NCBI GenBank assembly: GCA_004335835.1
Contig: RWJK01001502.1
Span: forward strand, 32,867 to 96,866
Reading direction: 5' to 3'
DNA length: 64,000 nt
From: Scenedesmus sp. ARA3
Lineage: Eukaryota; Chlorophyta; Chlorophyceae; Sphaeropleales; Scenedesmaceae
In this document: one piece after another, positions 1 through 12,033 of the stretch
How positions within the stretch are numbered: the first letter of the stretch is position 1
Layout of the letters: each line of letters begins with the position of its first letter
The notes under the pieces: model-generated
What the model was told of the DNA's origin: nothing
The model's database searches: none
The model's input: only the letters and a program-made list of their open reading frames with translations
Made by a program: the position numbers and the translations under genes

Positions 1-47
<47 letters not shown>

Positions 48-61
48 GCAGCAGCAGCAGC
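1..61. repeat. CAG trinucleotide microsatellite
   Basis: An almost pure CAG run with one CGG interruption begins at the window edge. A second CAG/CGG patch lies at about 120-167. Both sit to the left of the last recognised exon of the NEF1-like gene, probably in an intron. Confidence 0.9.
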
Positions 62-1986
62 AAGCATGAGGCATGATGCATGGCATGAGGCATGGAAGAT
101 CACGCGGCCCTCGATGTCTGGCAGCAGCAGCAGCGGCAGCAGCAGCAGCGGCAGCAGCAGCGACAAGCTTGATGTAGGGCATTAAAGGCATGAGATGTTA
201 CACGGCCGTAGATGCATGCGCGCAAAGCAGCAAGGAGTGAGGCGCGGGCCGACAGCACCCAATGGAGATTGTGATGCACAGATGATGAATCGAGCTTGCA
301 CAAGCCTAATCAACAAAAATACAGGAGAACGCAGTGCGTATGACAGCATTACACGATCAACACCTCCGCAAGCTGCCATTGCCGTGCCACTGTCATCGGC
401 ATCCAAGCGCAGCACCGCACCTGCCAGCAAGCCCAGAGAGGTCAGCACCAGCAGCAGCCGTGACAGCCCTTTAATGAACCGGGGGCTCATGGGTAGCCAC
501 CACAGCCCGTCCGGCACAGCAGACAGGTAGGCCAGCGGTGCACAGCCCAGGATGAGAAGGCTCCAGAAGTGCAGCATCTGGCCGAGAACTGCTGCGTGGA
601 TGGCGAAGTATGAGGCGGCTGGCAGCACCATGACTGCCAATGCCAGCCACAGCGCATCCACCTTGCTCTGTTGTTTGTTGGTTGGGTGGGGTGCAGAGTG
701 TTGTGAGGCAGCAGCAGCAGCGTCAGACAGCAGGCAGCAGGCGAGAGCAGGTTGGGTCAGTACAAAAGCTGCAGGAGAGGCAACACAGGTTGCAGGCGTG
801 GGGCGCTTGTGACAGCATGAGAACAGGCACAGGGACGAGAGAGAGCTGCAAACTGCTGCCAGCCCCACAGGATGTGACCTGCACCCGGTGTCATACAGCT
901 GGCAAGCTCACAGAGAGCTCAAAACGCATGTGAAACAATGCACATCAGCAGGCAGCTGTTGTTGGTCTAGTGCAGGAGCTCCACTGCCCACCTGTATAGT
1001 AGCGTCTGCAGATGCCGCTGCTACACCCCCAATTGCGCGTCCTGCTTTTGACTGGTGAAAAGAAGACTCCAGCGGCCGTGCCAGCATGTGATACAGCAGG
1101 CACAGCACTGCCGCCAGATAGTACGGAACATCCCCAAGCTCCGCAACTGCTGCTATGCCTATCGCCTGCATTGCCGCTGCAATCGGCAGCGACGCTGTTA
1201 GCACCTGCCGCTCAAACGCGAGCACAACTGCTGGGTACTGCATCTGTACAAAGCGGAACTGCACTGTGAGCCACATGCCAGTGACCATCAGCAGCGCTCC
1301 GCACGCAAAGATGAGTAGAATTGACAGTAGCGGCGGCCGGTTGGCAAAGGTGAAGAGGATGTTGAGGGTAATACCTCCCTGTGCGAGTGCGACTGTGCCC
1401 CAGCCCTGCAACAGCAACAGCAGCACAACAAACAAGCAGAAGATGTTGATGGCGGTCAGCTTTGACGGTTGCTGCTTGGCTGTTGTGGCGGTAGCAAACA
1501 GTTTCAGCTCACAACACATTAGCGCCATGCATGCTGCTGCTGCCCGTCCTGATGAAAAGCAGTGTGAAATGCAACGACGCACTTTCTTACTAAGACAGCT
1601 GAAGGATCATTGCTTGAGCAGCTCAGCTGCTCCTGTGTGTCACTGCCCAGCTGCAGCTGCTATCATGCCACGGCTGCAGCGCACAATTCTGTTGCTGCTG
1701 CCTGCTGCTGCGACTATCGCTGCTGCTGCTCTGCGCATGTACATATGCACTCAAAAGGTACAACATCCAAGCTCCAGCCACACACCACTGAGAAGGCCCC
1801 CTCCCTGTACTGCATGGCATCCATGATGTACCACAGCATGGTGCCAATAGTGAAGATGCCCATCACGGCCCTGCCCCCCAGGCCTGCTGCCACTAGCAGG
1901 GCTGGCACCAGCGCCAGTGCCACTCTGCCATTGTACTTGAAGGGCCCAGGGGCAAAGCGCACCCCTGAGCCGCTGCTGGAAGACAT
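1..1986 (-). CDS. NEF1: NEF1-like plastid multi-pass membrane protein (5' part, gene leaves the window)
   Basis: Exons 1986-1786, 1471-992 and 667-364 join in phase with GT..AG borders and give about 328 residues; the rest lies beyond the left edge. The start is the first ATG of the open frame, at 1986. Residues about 15-60 hold the block FKYNGRVALALVP followed by hydrophobic helices. Exon 2 carries several membrane segments and a stretch with FRFVQMQYPAVVLAFERQ; exon 3 has more helices and GLWWLPMS. This order (YNGR block, QF..QLENPS-like block, GLWW block) is what I recall of plant No Exine Formation 1, a plastid membrane protein needed for sporopollenin deposition in pollen walls. The role in an alga is inference; a link to resistant cell-wall polymers would be natural. 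Family assignment comes from remembered motifs, not a search. It is head to head with the coiled-coil gene starting at 2923. Confidence 0.72.
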
Positions 1987-2922
1987 TGCTGCTGCTGCTG
2001 CCGTCAATCACAGCGACTGGCAGTTCCTGCAAGGCGGCAGTTGCAGGGTGAAGGCTCCAGCTGCCGCAGCCTGCCTGGCAGGCCGCCATTGCTTGCAAGT
2101 TCAATGTGCTGGCTGCAGCACATCAGGATGAACGAGTGCAACATGCAAGCAGATGTACACAGTAAGCTTGCCAGGGAGGTCTGCTGTCACGCTGGGCACT
2201 GCTGCTGCTGCAACTGCTGCATGTGCTGCTTCTCGATGCAGGTGGGAGCACACCTGCGATGCCAGAAGCCCTTGAACTCTTGCTGCTTCATGTTTCCAGC
2301 AGTGATCGGCCTACAGCTTCTACAGCAGGTGCTGCCTCAAACTGCTGTCTGTTGTGTACTTGCTGCGGCAGTTGTAGCAACAAGAGCCTCGCAGGCCTGC
2401 GGACGAGAAGCGATGTGTTCAGGGCAAATGAACAAATAATGACGGAAGTTTCTTTCAAAGTTCTGCGATGCTGGTGGTTTGGATCATGAACACCGATCTC
2501 TCTAGCGTGCACTATGACAGCGCCTTTCAGCGGAAACAGCTAACAGCAACGCAATGTATGCACGCCCTGCGGCTGCAGGGGAGTGCAAGACAGCGTTCAC
2601 TGAACAGGGTGTACTGACAGGGTGTACTGAACACCATCGGCCTGATGTCACCACGGCTTGCAACACTGATTCGGACAATCACACACGGCTGTCTAATGTA
2701 TACTATCAACACTTTTTAACAGGCTTTGTTGTGGTGGGGTTGTCAACAGCTCACAGTCAAGTAGCTTACTGTGGTCAAGCACAGCAGCAGAGCTGTTGCC
2801 TGTTCACCAACCCTGTCTTCTGGTTGACAAGCTCGTTTAATTACACAGATAACACTACAGAAGCAACCTCATTCATTTAGACTCGGTCATACTGGACAGT
2901 TCATGCTGCGGTTGCAACCAGG
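1987..2922. other. Intergenic spacer between two divergent genes
   Basis: No convincing exon was found on either strand. It separates the divergent starts at 1986 (-) and 2923 (+) and so probably holds both promoters and 5' leaders. I see no clear TATA box. Confidence 0.6.
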
Positions 2923-5900
2923 ATGACTGCAGGAGCCTTCCAAGATGAGATGCAGCAGGTCAGCAGTGCGGCTTGCTAAATTCAAGCACAACTGCAGACT
3001 GATGCAATCTTAAGCCGTTTCTTGGAACCGTATTGTGTGGCTTCAGGCTCTTGATGCGGCGCTGCATCTCCTGGCAGATGTAGAGGCACAAATACGATCA
3101 GCACTGGGACTGGATGCCAGTTCATCCATCTATGATGCAAATCCTGAGCAGTTGCAGAGTCTGCCACCGGCTGTGCTGGAAACACTGGAGGTGAGGAGGC
3201 GCCTTGTTTTGCAGATGGGTTGGTTTGCTGACGCTGCAAGGAGGTGCCATGATTGCATGCCCGTATGGCTGGTCACCAAGACACCCCTGTCTGCTGCGCC
3301 TGTGTATGTTTGTCTTTGCAGTCAACCCTGCAGGTGGTGCAAGAATTGCGTCGGCAGCAGCAACAGCAGCATCATGGCGCACCAGACACCCAGTTGTTTG
3401 AAGCGCATGAAGCAGCTCAAACCCTGGACTGTGTGGCGACACCCGCAGCTGGCGGTGTGCAGGGTGGCCGGGCTGCCTTTAGCAGCAACAGCGCTCATGC
3501 ATGCCTGCTGAGCAGCGACGCAGCAGCAGCAGCTGCTGCTGCAGGACAGCACAGCAGGGTCAGTAGACCCCCAAGCCGCAGCCAAAAGTCTCCTGCAAGC
3601 GGCACAAGACCCCACTCCAGCCCGCAGCAGCGTCGTAGTGCCAAGCCCTGTGCTGACAAAGGCAGCGCGAACAAGGAGGCAAGCACAGGCAGCTCTGCTG
3701 CGAGCGCAAAGGTACCAACTACAGCAGCTGCAGCAGCAGCAGCACGCAGCTCATTATTCACGCCAAATGCCAGCGGGCAGGCCAGGGCAGACTGGCTGGC
3801 TGGGAAGCTGCAGCAGCAGCATGAAGCAGCAGCAGCGCTCGAGCGTGACTTGCAAAAGGAGCACCTGTTCTTGCAGAAGCTGTCTGACAAGAAGCTGGCT
3901 GCGGAGGCAGCACATGCACAGGTGGGTGGGGGTTGGTGTGCCATGCGTTCTTGCTGATGAAGAGACCAGGGAGGCAACCACTCTCTGCATCGGTCCTGAG
4001 CACTGCGGCACAACATCAGCTTTGACAAGTTCATCAGCTGTGCAGGGTATGGCACGGCCGGATGTTGCCTAATTATGATGCTGCGTGGCAACTGGCCAGT
4101 GCGCTTTGACATGTGCAGCCTGGCTGCTTCCTGTTGTCACCTGCGCCGCGCACATGCAGGCCATGCGGGATGTGTGGCAACTGACTGGAGCACTTCAGGT
4201 CCTGGCCACTGCTGATGAACAGTGGGCAGACTACCTGGCAGCAGTGAAGCAGAGCTTGCAACATGGTGGCACGTGAACCCCTGGTGCTGGACCCCAATCA
4301 CCTGTGTCATAACACGGCCCACAAGGTAGGCCTCTTCCAGCACACCATGCTGGAGCCACGTGCTTAACGGTTCGCTAGCTTTTGTGGATGTTCAGACCAG
4401 TTCAGCTACTGTGCCAGGGCCTCAGGCAATCAGCACCTGCTGCCAGCACAGCACTTGATAATTTGGCCTGAGCAGCTGTATTTGAAGCCAAAGCAAGCCA
4501 ATTGCGGCCATTGGGTGACCACAAGATGCAGTTGTCTATGCTGCAGCGTTCAGAAAGCTGCTGTAGTCGTAGGAGAGCGGTGTCGCATCGGGCTCGGCTA
4601 CAGGTAGGGTCTCGGCACGTTGTGTCTGAGCAACACGACTCCGTGCATGTTTGCTCTGTTTTATTGTTATCACTACGTGAACTGTCATGTACTCTTGGAA
4701 GCATAGGGTAGCGGCGGAGCAGCAGCAGCAGCAGTGACAGCAGCAGCAGAAGCACAGCCGTACACCATCTATCCAACACACCTCTCTTTGCGACTTGTAG
4801 GTCTGCAGGGTCTTCTGGAGCCGTCAGCCTGACGAATGGGATGCTCAATGGGAGGTTGAGGAGCAGGCACGCAGGATGCAAAGCCAGCAGGTGAGCAGGT
4901 TGGCCTGCATATGCTTTTCACAGCCACGTGCAACCTGGGTGCATGCAAGATACATTTAGGCTGGGCATTTGTTCGCATGCCCATGCTCACATGTGGTCAA
5001 CGCTGTGCATATTGAGTGGGCTGCCGGGGGCGGTACTACATAGCAGTACGGCAGCAAGCTTCCCCTGGCTGCATGTGTACATCCACTGTTGCGTTGTGCA
5101 GTGTTTGCAATGTTGTGCTTGCGCCGATCCCTTGCAGGCTGGCGTGCAGCGCGCGGCTGCCGAGGAGGCGGCCTGGCAGCAGCAGGTGGAGGACGCACAC
5201 CAGCAGCTGCTCAACCAGCAGAAGCAGCGCGCCGCGCTGCGCAGCCGCATTGAGCAGGACGCGCGGCGTGCCAAGGCGGAGCAGCTGCGCCGCATCGAGC
5301 CTGTTGCAAAGGCCAGAGCACGTGCTCAGGGCTTAGCCAGCCTGGGGCTTGACCCTGAGATCATGTCACTGAGTGAGAAGTTTGGGAAGCTGTCAGGGCT
5401 GGTTGACGAGGTGCAGCGCAGCATGGAGGAGCAGTACGGGCTGCAGGATGGCGCGCTGTCAGCTGCGCCTGGCAGGGCGTGGCAGCAGCAGCTGCCGCCT
5501 GAGCAGCAACGGCAGCGGCAGCAGCAGCGGCTGCAGCAGCTGCTGCAGGAGCCGTGGCAGGCTGGTGCAGAAGGTGCTGCAGTAAGGCTTCCACCAGGTG
5601 TGGCCGGGGGTGCTGTTCAGCAGCTCCCAGCAGCGGGGCAAGTTGGTGCTGCAGCAGGCGCTGCAGGAGCAGCAGCAGCAGCAGCAGGGGCGGGTGGAGG
5701 CTGTGTGCAGCAACGGCTGCCCGCAGCTAGGCAGGCTGCCTGGCAGGCTGGCTCAGTGGGCACACCATCTGCACCACCGTCAGCCTGGCAGCCGCAGCAT
5801 CAGCAGCCCCAGTACGTGCAGCAGCCTCCTTTCAACACCCAGCCACTTCAAGGCCAAGTGCCTCGGCAGCCGTGGCAGCAGCCACAGCAGCAGCCACAGC

Positions 5901-6223
5901 CGCTTCAGCCGCAGCAGCAGCAGCAACCTGCCGCACCTGCAGTGGGCCAGCGCCCATCAGTACAGCCTGCACAGCAGTATCAGCAAATGCAACAGCGCCT
6001 TCCAAGCCGACCTTGGGAGCAGCAGCAACAGCAGCAGCAGCCACAACAGCTGCCACAGCAGCAGCCACAACAGCAGCCACAGCAGCAGCAGCAGCAGCAG
6101 CAGCCGCAGCGCCTTGGAGCACAGCAACACGTCAACAGGGATCTGGCACAGCAGGCGCGCGTGTTCGAGCAGCAGCAGCCAGCCCAGCCTGGCTGGCAGG
6201 CTCAGCAACCTGGCAGCTTTTGA
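2923..6223 (+). CDS. Gln-rich coiled-coil protein, family not recognised
   Basis: Proposed exons are 2923-2958, 3047-3190, 3322-3921, 4160-4243, 4801-4890 and 5138-6223, all phase 0, giving about 679 residues. The ends of exons 4 and 5 are the weakest part of the model. The start is an ATG opening MTAGAFQDEMQQ. Residues about 5-60 look helical. The middle is low complexity (Ser/Ala/Pro). Then comes a charged coiled coil of about 150 residues, with DWLAGKLQQQHEAAAALERD, an FWSRQPDEWDAQWEVEEQ block, and EEAAWQQQVEDAHQQLLNQQ. A short conserved-looking patch follows (LDPEIMSLSEKFGKLSGL). The last 250 residues are Gln/Pro/Ala repeats. A scaffold or centrosome/flagellar role would fit the shape, but I can name no family. 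Confidence 0.6.
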
Positions 6224-7199
6224 ACTTGTGATCGCTGCAGCTCATGGTATCTGCTGCGCCCAATCACGTTCAGGTGTAGAGGTTAGGGCGCTTGTGTTTT
6301 AGCAGCATCACGCGTGCAGCGTGTTGCGCATGCTGAGGGACTGTCCTGCCGATGCACAGTCCACTACTGTCAAACATGCGTGTTGCTCTTGCCGTATGTG
6401 TTGCTTGGAGTGTGCTTCAGCTTGTGGCATGCAGCAGCACCGCAACCCAGCAAAGCAGCAAGCATCTGAAGCAGGTAGAGTCTTGGACACTTGCAGTGGC
6501 AGCTCTTACTCCCCTGACGTGTTTCCCAGTTGGCTTTGGAGGATTGACGCCGTCTGTAACATTTGGTACAGCAGTGACTGCCACCATTGAGGCTGTATTG
6601 AGCATTCCAGCATCGTTTGAGGTGTTGAAGGCATAGTGATTGTGCAGGCAGAGGTTGTGGCTCCTGTGACAACTGCAGCTGCCTCCAGTCACGGCTTTTT
6701 TTTTCTAAAGGCTCGCCCTTTTGGCATGCAGTTCATGATACAATCGGAAGCTGTGATGCAGGACAATGTAGAAAGGAATTTGAGCGGATAACACATTGAA
6801 AACAGGCAGCAGCCTGCAGGGCAGATGGTGTCATGCAGGACTCACCATGATGCGGGCGTGGAGGGCACAGCTGTCACAGAACAGCTCACGACCGTTGACG
6901 CACGGCATACGCCACCAGCGAATCAGAGTGGTTCATCAGCATAACGTTGAACCTTAGGTTTCACCGAGCACTTTTGACCCCATTGCTAGCCTGATCCGTG
7001 CCGCTTGGCGCTGTGAGCACCGGACTAATCCTCACCCGTCCAGTCACTCACATTATTATACCCAACCGTTTGTCAAAGATTAACACGCGCGTCCGCGATA
7101 CTCGTGGTCGAGACATTATATTTAATGATTTCCAAGTACCGGTACGCCGAATTTTCAACATACGGGATTCCGAGATCATTGTGCTGCATGGTCGTAACC
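6224..7199. other. Intergenic spacer with possible promoter of the amidase gene
   Basis: No exon was supported. From about 7020 to 7199 the composition changes to AT-richer DNA without CAG runs. A TATATTTAA string lies at about 7117-7125, some 75 bases before the ATG at 7200, and could be a TATA element. A lac-operator-like string at about 6774-6793 is discussed under findings. Confidence 0.4.
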
Positions 7200-10100
7200 A
7201 TGAGGGCTGCGTTGCTCGCATTGGTAGCAGCTGTGCTGCTTTCAGGTGTGACTTCATGCGGTTTCATCAGCCATGTTCAGATTACAACGCCGACCAGGGT
7301 GTGTGTGCCAGCTTTTCAAGTGGGACTCTTTGCTGCTGCAACGTCTGGTGCTGTCCTGCTGCAGGCGCTGCCGATGCCTGCACAGAGATCATTTACAAAG
7401 ACAAATGCTCCAACAACGCAGTCATCAGTGGCAGGACCCTGTCCTTCCCTGTGTCGCTCACACCAGGTCCGCCTGCAGGCACCGGCTCTGAGCCCAACAG
7501 CTGGCCTGCAGCAGCAGGCTGCTTTCAGTTCAAGGGTTGAGGCAGACACAGTTGATGATAATTCAGCATGGAGGCGTGTGCAGCTTGAACCCGTGTAAAC
7601 CATTTGGAAGTATCCAGCGGTCCTGCAAGCGCGCTGCGCTACCAGGTCACGGTAGCGTACTGCCTGTGTAGCGCCCACAGCTGGTTGGCTCGGCTGGCAG
7701 GTTTGCGTGTGCAGATCCTTACCTGAACCCTGCCTTGCAAATAACAATCACCACCGCCGCCGCGCTGTGTTCCTGCAGTCATGTCCTGGGTGCCAAAGGA
7801 CGCACCCCTCACAATGCTCAACATCGCGCCAAACACTCCCTCCACTTTTGGCAAAACCATCAAGGCTGGCATACCATTTGTCTGCACCACGCATGCACGT
7901 GCTGAGGTGGCTCTGCTGTTTAAGGACAAATCAGATCCCATCCATGCCAAGGATTTCCTGTGGTGTGTGGATGGCATGAACCAGGCAGGCCTGTCTGCGG
8001 CTGTTCTGTACCAATCAGAGACAAAGGGTGAGTGGCTTGTTTTCATTGCAACTTCGCCACCGTCAGCTGCAGCGCTGCCTTTGAAAGCAGAACACATGCG
8101 TTTTCTGGCATGCAGCTACTCACTGCTTGCATTACAGCTGCAATGTGTGAGAAGCACTGTGAACCAGCCTGCCACAGCTAAGCCATGTTTAAAGACACAT
8201 CTGTTCACTGTAGTTTCGGTGTATCTGTATGCTGGCAGGTATCATGACACCACAGACAGCATGCTGGGCACAGTCAGGCTATATAGTATAAATGCAGGGC
8301 ACATGGACGAGCAGCAGACTGCAACAAGTCAGCAACGTGTTGGTATTGTGATGTTCTGAAGTACTGCTGCGTCATGTTGCTGCCTTGCCCTGCAGCCATG
8401 AACGGCTACAGCAAGGATTCCAGCAAAATAGATGCCATCCACTTCATGAATCTGGGCGGCTGGGCGCTGGCTTGGTACAGCACAGTGGAGCAGCTCAAGG
8501 CACTCGCTAACACACAGGTGAGGAATGGCCAGAACAGCCACCTTGACAGGGGCAGCTTGGGCTGAGGCATCCAGAGCAGTTGCCAGGTGATCACTGCACT
8601 CTACCTGAACATGTTATCTGACCCATACAGTGGGGGCTTGTGGACTGCATGTAAGGCGGCGACAGGTGGTGACCGCAAGTTTGTCACTTGTGGCTCATTA
8701 GCAGGGCTCTTGAGAGCAAGCTTGCTGCCCGCAAACTGCTTGTCTCACAACAATGCTGGCAGTTCACTACAGCAGCTTCTTTCATGCACCTTTACCCTAC
8801 CTTCTCCTCCTGTAGGATCCACACAATGCAGGTGGTTTGGGATCCTGAGTACGATGCTTTTGGCAAGGCCATCAGCAAGGGCCTAGCCAAGGTGCCCACG
8901 CTGCACCTGGTGTTCCATGACAGCAGCGGGGCCTCCCTTGTGGTGCAGTGGAGGGATGGCAAGATGGAAGTGCTTGACAACCCGCTGGGAGTGTTTGCAA
9001 ACGATCCACTGCTGTAGGATAACTACAAGGTGCGTTGGCTGCATTGCCAATGGACGCAAGTTGTGCTGGGTTTTATGCATGTATCACGCCAACTCTTCTG
9101 CCAGCAAGCAGAATTGGAATCGCAGCAATAGCAGAGGCAGCCACCCTCATGTACTCAGAAGCAGTCGAGGATGTCCTTGCCCTCATGTGCAGCACACATG
9201 CAAGAGCTGCTTGTGCCTTCCAGGTTCGTCATCCACTTGAAATTATTGCGAGCACAGAGGCTGCTAGCTGTAACATCCAACAGGATGCTGGCATGCAGCA
9301 GTTAGTGTGCAGGTGCAACTCACAGCAGCACAAGGCGCAAGTTCTGATTGTGCAGCTTGCTTAATGGCCTGGCACCTGCTGCTGCGGCTGCTGCTGCTGC
9401 TGCTGCTTGCCTGACGGCCTGGCACCTGCTGCTGCTGCTGCTGCTGCTCTCTGCAGCACTTTGAGGGGTATCGCAAGGATATGTTCAGCAACCCGGCGGG
9501 CGTCCATCCCTCGGTCAAGCAGGCAGCCAGCCATGGCGACTCTAAAGGGCTTCTGGGAGCCAGCAAGGGCCCAAAGCCATACTTCTGGTCCGTCCCAGGT
9601 GGGACACATTTCTCTATGTGGATAACTTGTATCATAATAGCAATGGAGGGGTCACATGCAACTGCGTTCACTGCCACAGCAGTCGGACATTCACTACAGG
9701 TGGCTAGGAGTGCCGCTGTGTTGCACTTTGCTGTGGCAACAGCTGGATTCTGTGATGCTGCTTGGAGCCCTGGATCATACAATCAGCAATCAGCCAGAAA
9801 AAAGCGGCAGCAGCTGGGACTGATGAGGTGTCCCACTACTGCTACCGTCCCAGGTGCTAGCATTATCTGATAAGCGCTGCTCTGCAGGGGTTGGATCAAC
9901 TTCATCTGGCTGGACTGGTGATGTTTTTCAGCCGAAACTTTCGCTTGTTCGGTGTGCAGGGGACTACTCTGGCCCCTCCCGCTTCACTAGGCTTGCTCTC
10001 ATGAAGGAGGCAGCAGACAGCAAGTGCTGGAGCGCAAAGAGGTAGGCTGTGCCATCACATAAAGAGGTAGGCTGTGCCATCACATAAAGAGGTAGGCTGT

Positions 10101-12033
10101 GCCATCACATAAAGAGGTAGGCTGTGCCATCACATAAAGAGGTAGGCTGTGCCATCACATAAAGAGGTAGGCTGTGCCATCACATAAAGAGGTAGGCTGT
10201 GCCATCACATAAAGAGGTAGGCTGTGCCATCACATAAAGAGGTAGGCTGTGCCATCACATAAAGATGTAGGCTGTGCCATCACATAACATCAAACACCTG
10301 CACAGCACAGGTAGAGGGTGTGGAGCGCAGGGGCGCCGCCGCTGGCCACAAACACCCTCTTAGCCTTTATTTAGCCAGGAGCTGCAGAGCTGCCTGGGTA
10401 GCCAACACCTGCTCACTCACTTGCTCACCAGCAGCCCGAATGAACAGACTGCCAACGTCTTGAAGTGAGGTTGCGATATGCAATTATTCCGTCTTCCATG
10501 CGCCCCGCAACAGCCCTGCTCTGCATGGCATAACGTCGCATTCCCGTTGACCACAACTCGCATGCCAGTGCGGCACAGGCATGCGTCCCCTGCACTTGAA
10601 TGCAGCTGTGGCGAGTGAGCTCATTAAGACACACTCTTTGTGATGTGCCGTTGCAGCTTGTTGTTCCCTCAGCTGTTTGAGACCCTGAGCCCCGCCTACG
10701 TCTTCAAGGGCGCCCCTGCAGCCAACCAGGCCATGCTGGCAGTGATGGGCATCCTCAACACAGTGTACCTTCCGAGGGGTAAGCAGCTTGTAACCCTCTT
10801 GCAAACACTTTGCAAACACTTCAAACAGCGCTTATGGAATTAGGCGTGTTGACGGCACCTGGCATGCCTGGTGGTGTGCACGTATGTCTTGCGCTGAATT
10901 ATGGCCGGCATCAACAGAATCTGTTGTAGCTGGTTGATGTCAAAGAGGGGAGATGAATCCCCAATCATGCTTTTCAAAGGCAGAGTTTACACCAGACAAT
11001 TTCATCCATAACCTGTGTTCTTCTACTGCTGCCGCTGCTGCTGCTGCTGCTGCTGCTGCTGTGCAGGTGTGAGTGACACAGGCACTCGTGGCCCGTCTGG
11101 CATGCCTGAACTCACACTGTACACCACAATCAGGGACCACGACAACAAGGTGTTCTATTACAGGTGGGCTGGCTTGCTGACCTCACAGGCCCAGCTAGCA
11201 CGCTGCCATTGCAGGTGTTGAATCCACGCGCAGGGGCCCCACCACGGTGCAATGGCGGCTGTTGTTGACAGTGAGATTGCAGTTTGCATGCAAGCATTCA
11301 TCATCATTATATCATATCCGCCGTCAAGCAAAATGGTCGGTGACTGATGTACTCGACTAAGATGACTGTTGTGGCATCTAGTCCAGGCAGCTGAGCTTTC
11401 ATCACCTCAGAGAGGAAGAAGGGACAGGAAAACAAGCAGAGGCTGCAGTGCACACCAGACAGCATTGACCGAGCGCTGTGTGGCTGCTGCTTGCCCTGCA
11501 GGACTGCCAACAACCCTGTCTACAAGGCAATCGACTTCAACAAGATTGACTGGGCTGGCATGAAGGGGGCGGTGCAGCACTCGTACATGGTGTTCGCTGA
11601 AGACCCATGGTTCAGGGATTACAGGTGTGCATCTGTCACAGCTTACCCGCGACTTTCTGTTTGTGAACCTGCTGTATGCTGTAGTTGACCAACTGACTGG
11701 GCACACCCGTCTGCATCAAGTACTGTATGCTCCTCACAGCAAACCCATGTCACACCTTCTAGACTAGCAGCAGCCTTGGTGCACCCATGGGTGGCCAGCT
11801 GGCCAGCAGCATGTCCTGGCTCACAAAGTGACTTGGCTTGTTTTCAAGCACAATGTATCGGCAATGCTAGTGCTGGTGCTGGTGCTTCCACCACGTTGCT
11901 GCTGCTGTTGACATCTGCTGCTACTGCCGCTGCTGCGTCACCTTGCCGCTGCCTGTCTGTCTGCAGCAACGAGTTCAAGCAAGGCATCTGGGGTACTGGC
12001 AGCAAGGAGCTGGTCACAAAGGGCGGAGCGTAA
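7200..12033 (+). CDS. Secreted choloylglycine-hydrolase-family (Ntn) amidase
   Basis: Eleven exons keep phase: 7200-7245, 7365-7466, 7779-8027, 8396-8517, 8832-9029, 9457-9598, 9960-10041, 10657-10778, 11067-11163, 11502-11624 and 11967-12033, about 449 residues. Residues 1-20 are a signal peptide ending GAADA, so cleavage exposes Cys21, the expected N-terminal nucleophile, in ACTEIIYKDKC. Other family marks follow in order: SGRTLSF, DGMNQAGL, DNPLGVFAND (catalytic Asn) and GDYSGPSRFTR (catalytic Arg). The family cleaves non-peptide amide bonds (bile salts, penicillin V, acyl-homoserine lactones); the substrate here is unknown. The Asp usual in the GRTxD motif is Ser here. Exon 5 has an in-frame TAG at 9015-9017 unless another splice is used. 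The exon 7 donor is copied tenfold. Spacing fits one complete gene, possibly impaired. Confidence 0.82.
10036..10285 (+). repeat. 25-bp tandem repeat, 10 copies, spanning a splice donor
   Basis: The unit begins AAAGAGGTAGGCTGTGCC and repeats every 25 bases from 10036; the tenth copy differs at one base (AAAGATG). The first copy straddles the end of amidase exon 7, so every copy carries the same AG|GTAGGC donor. There are no unique spacers between units, so it is a minisatellite and not a CRISPR array. Confidence 0.97.

Noticed and set aside
1155..2131. Overlapping plus-strand frames opposite the NEF1-like gene
   Set aside because: Composition follows the repeats, and the minus strand shows membrane segments and recognisable family blocks.
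8279..8293. TATA-like string (TATATAGTATAAA)
   Set aside because: It lies in an intron of the amidase gene with no new gene start after it.
10036..10285. CRISPR-like regular repeat
   Set aside because: The 25-base units are contiguous with no spacers and lie in a eukaryotic gene, so it is a minisatellite.
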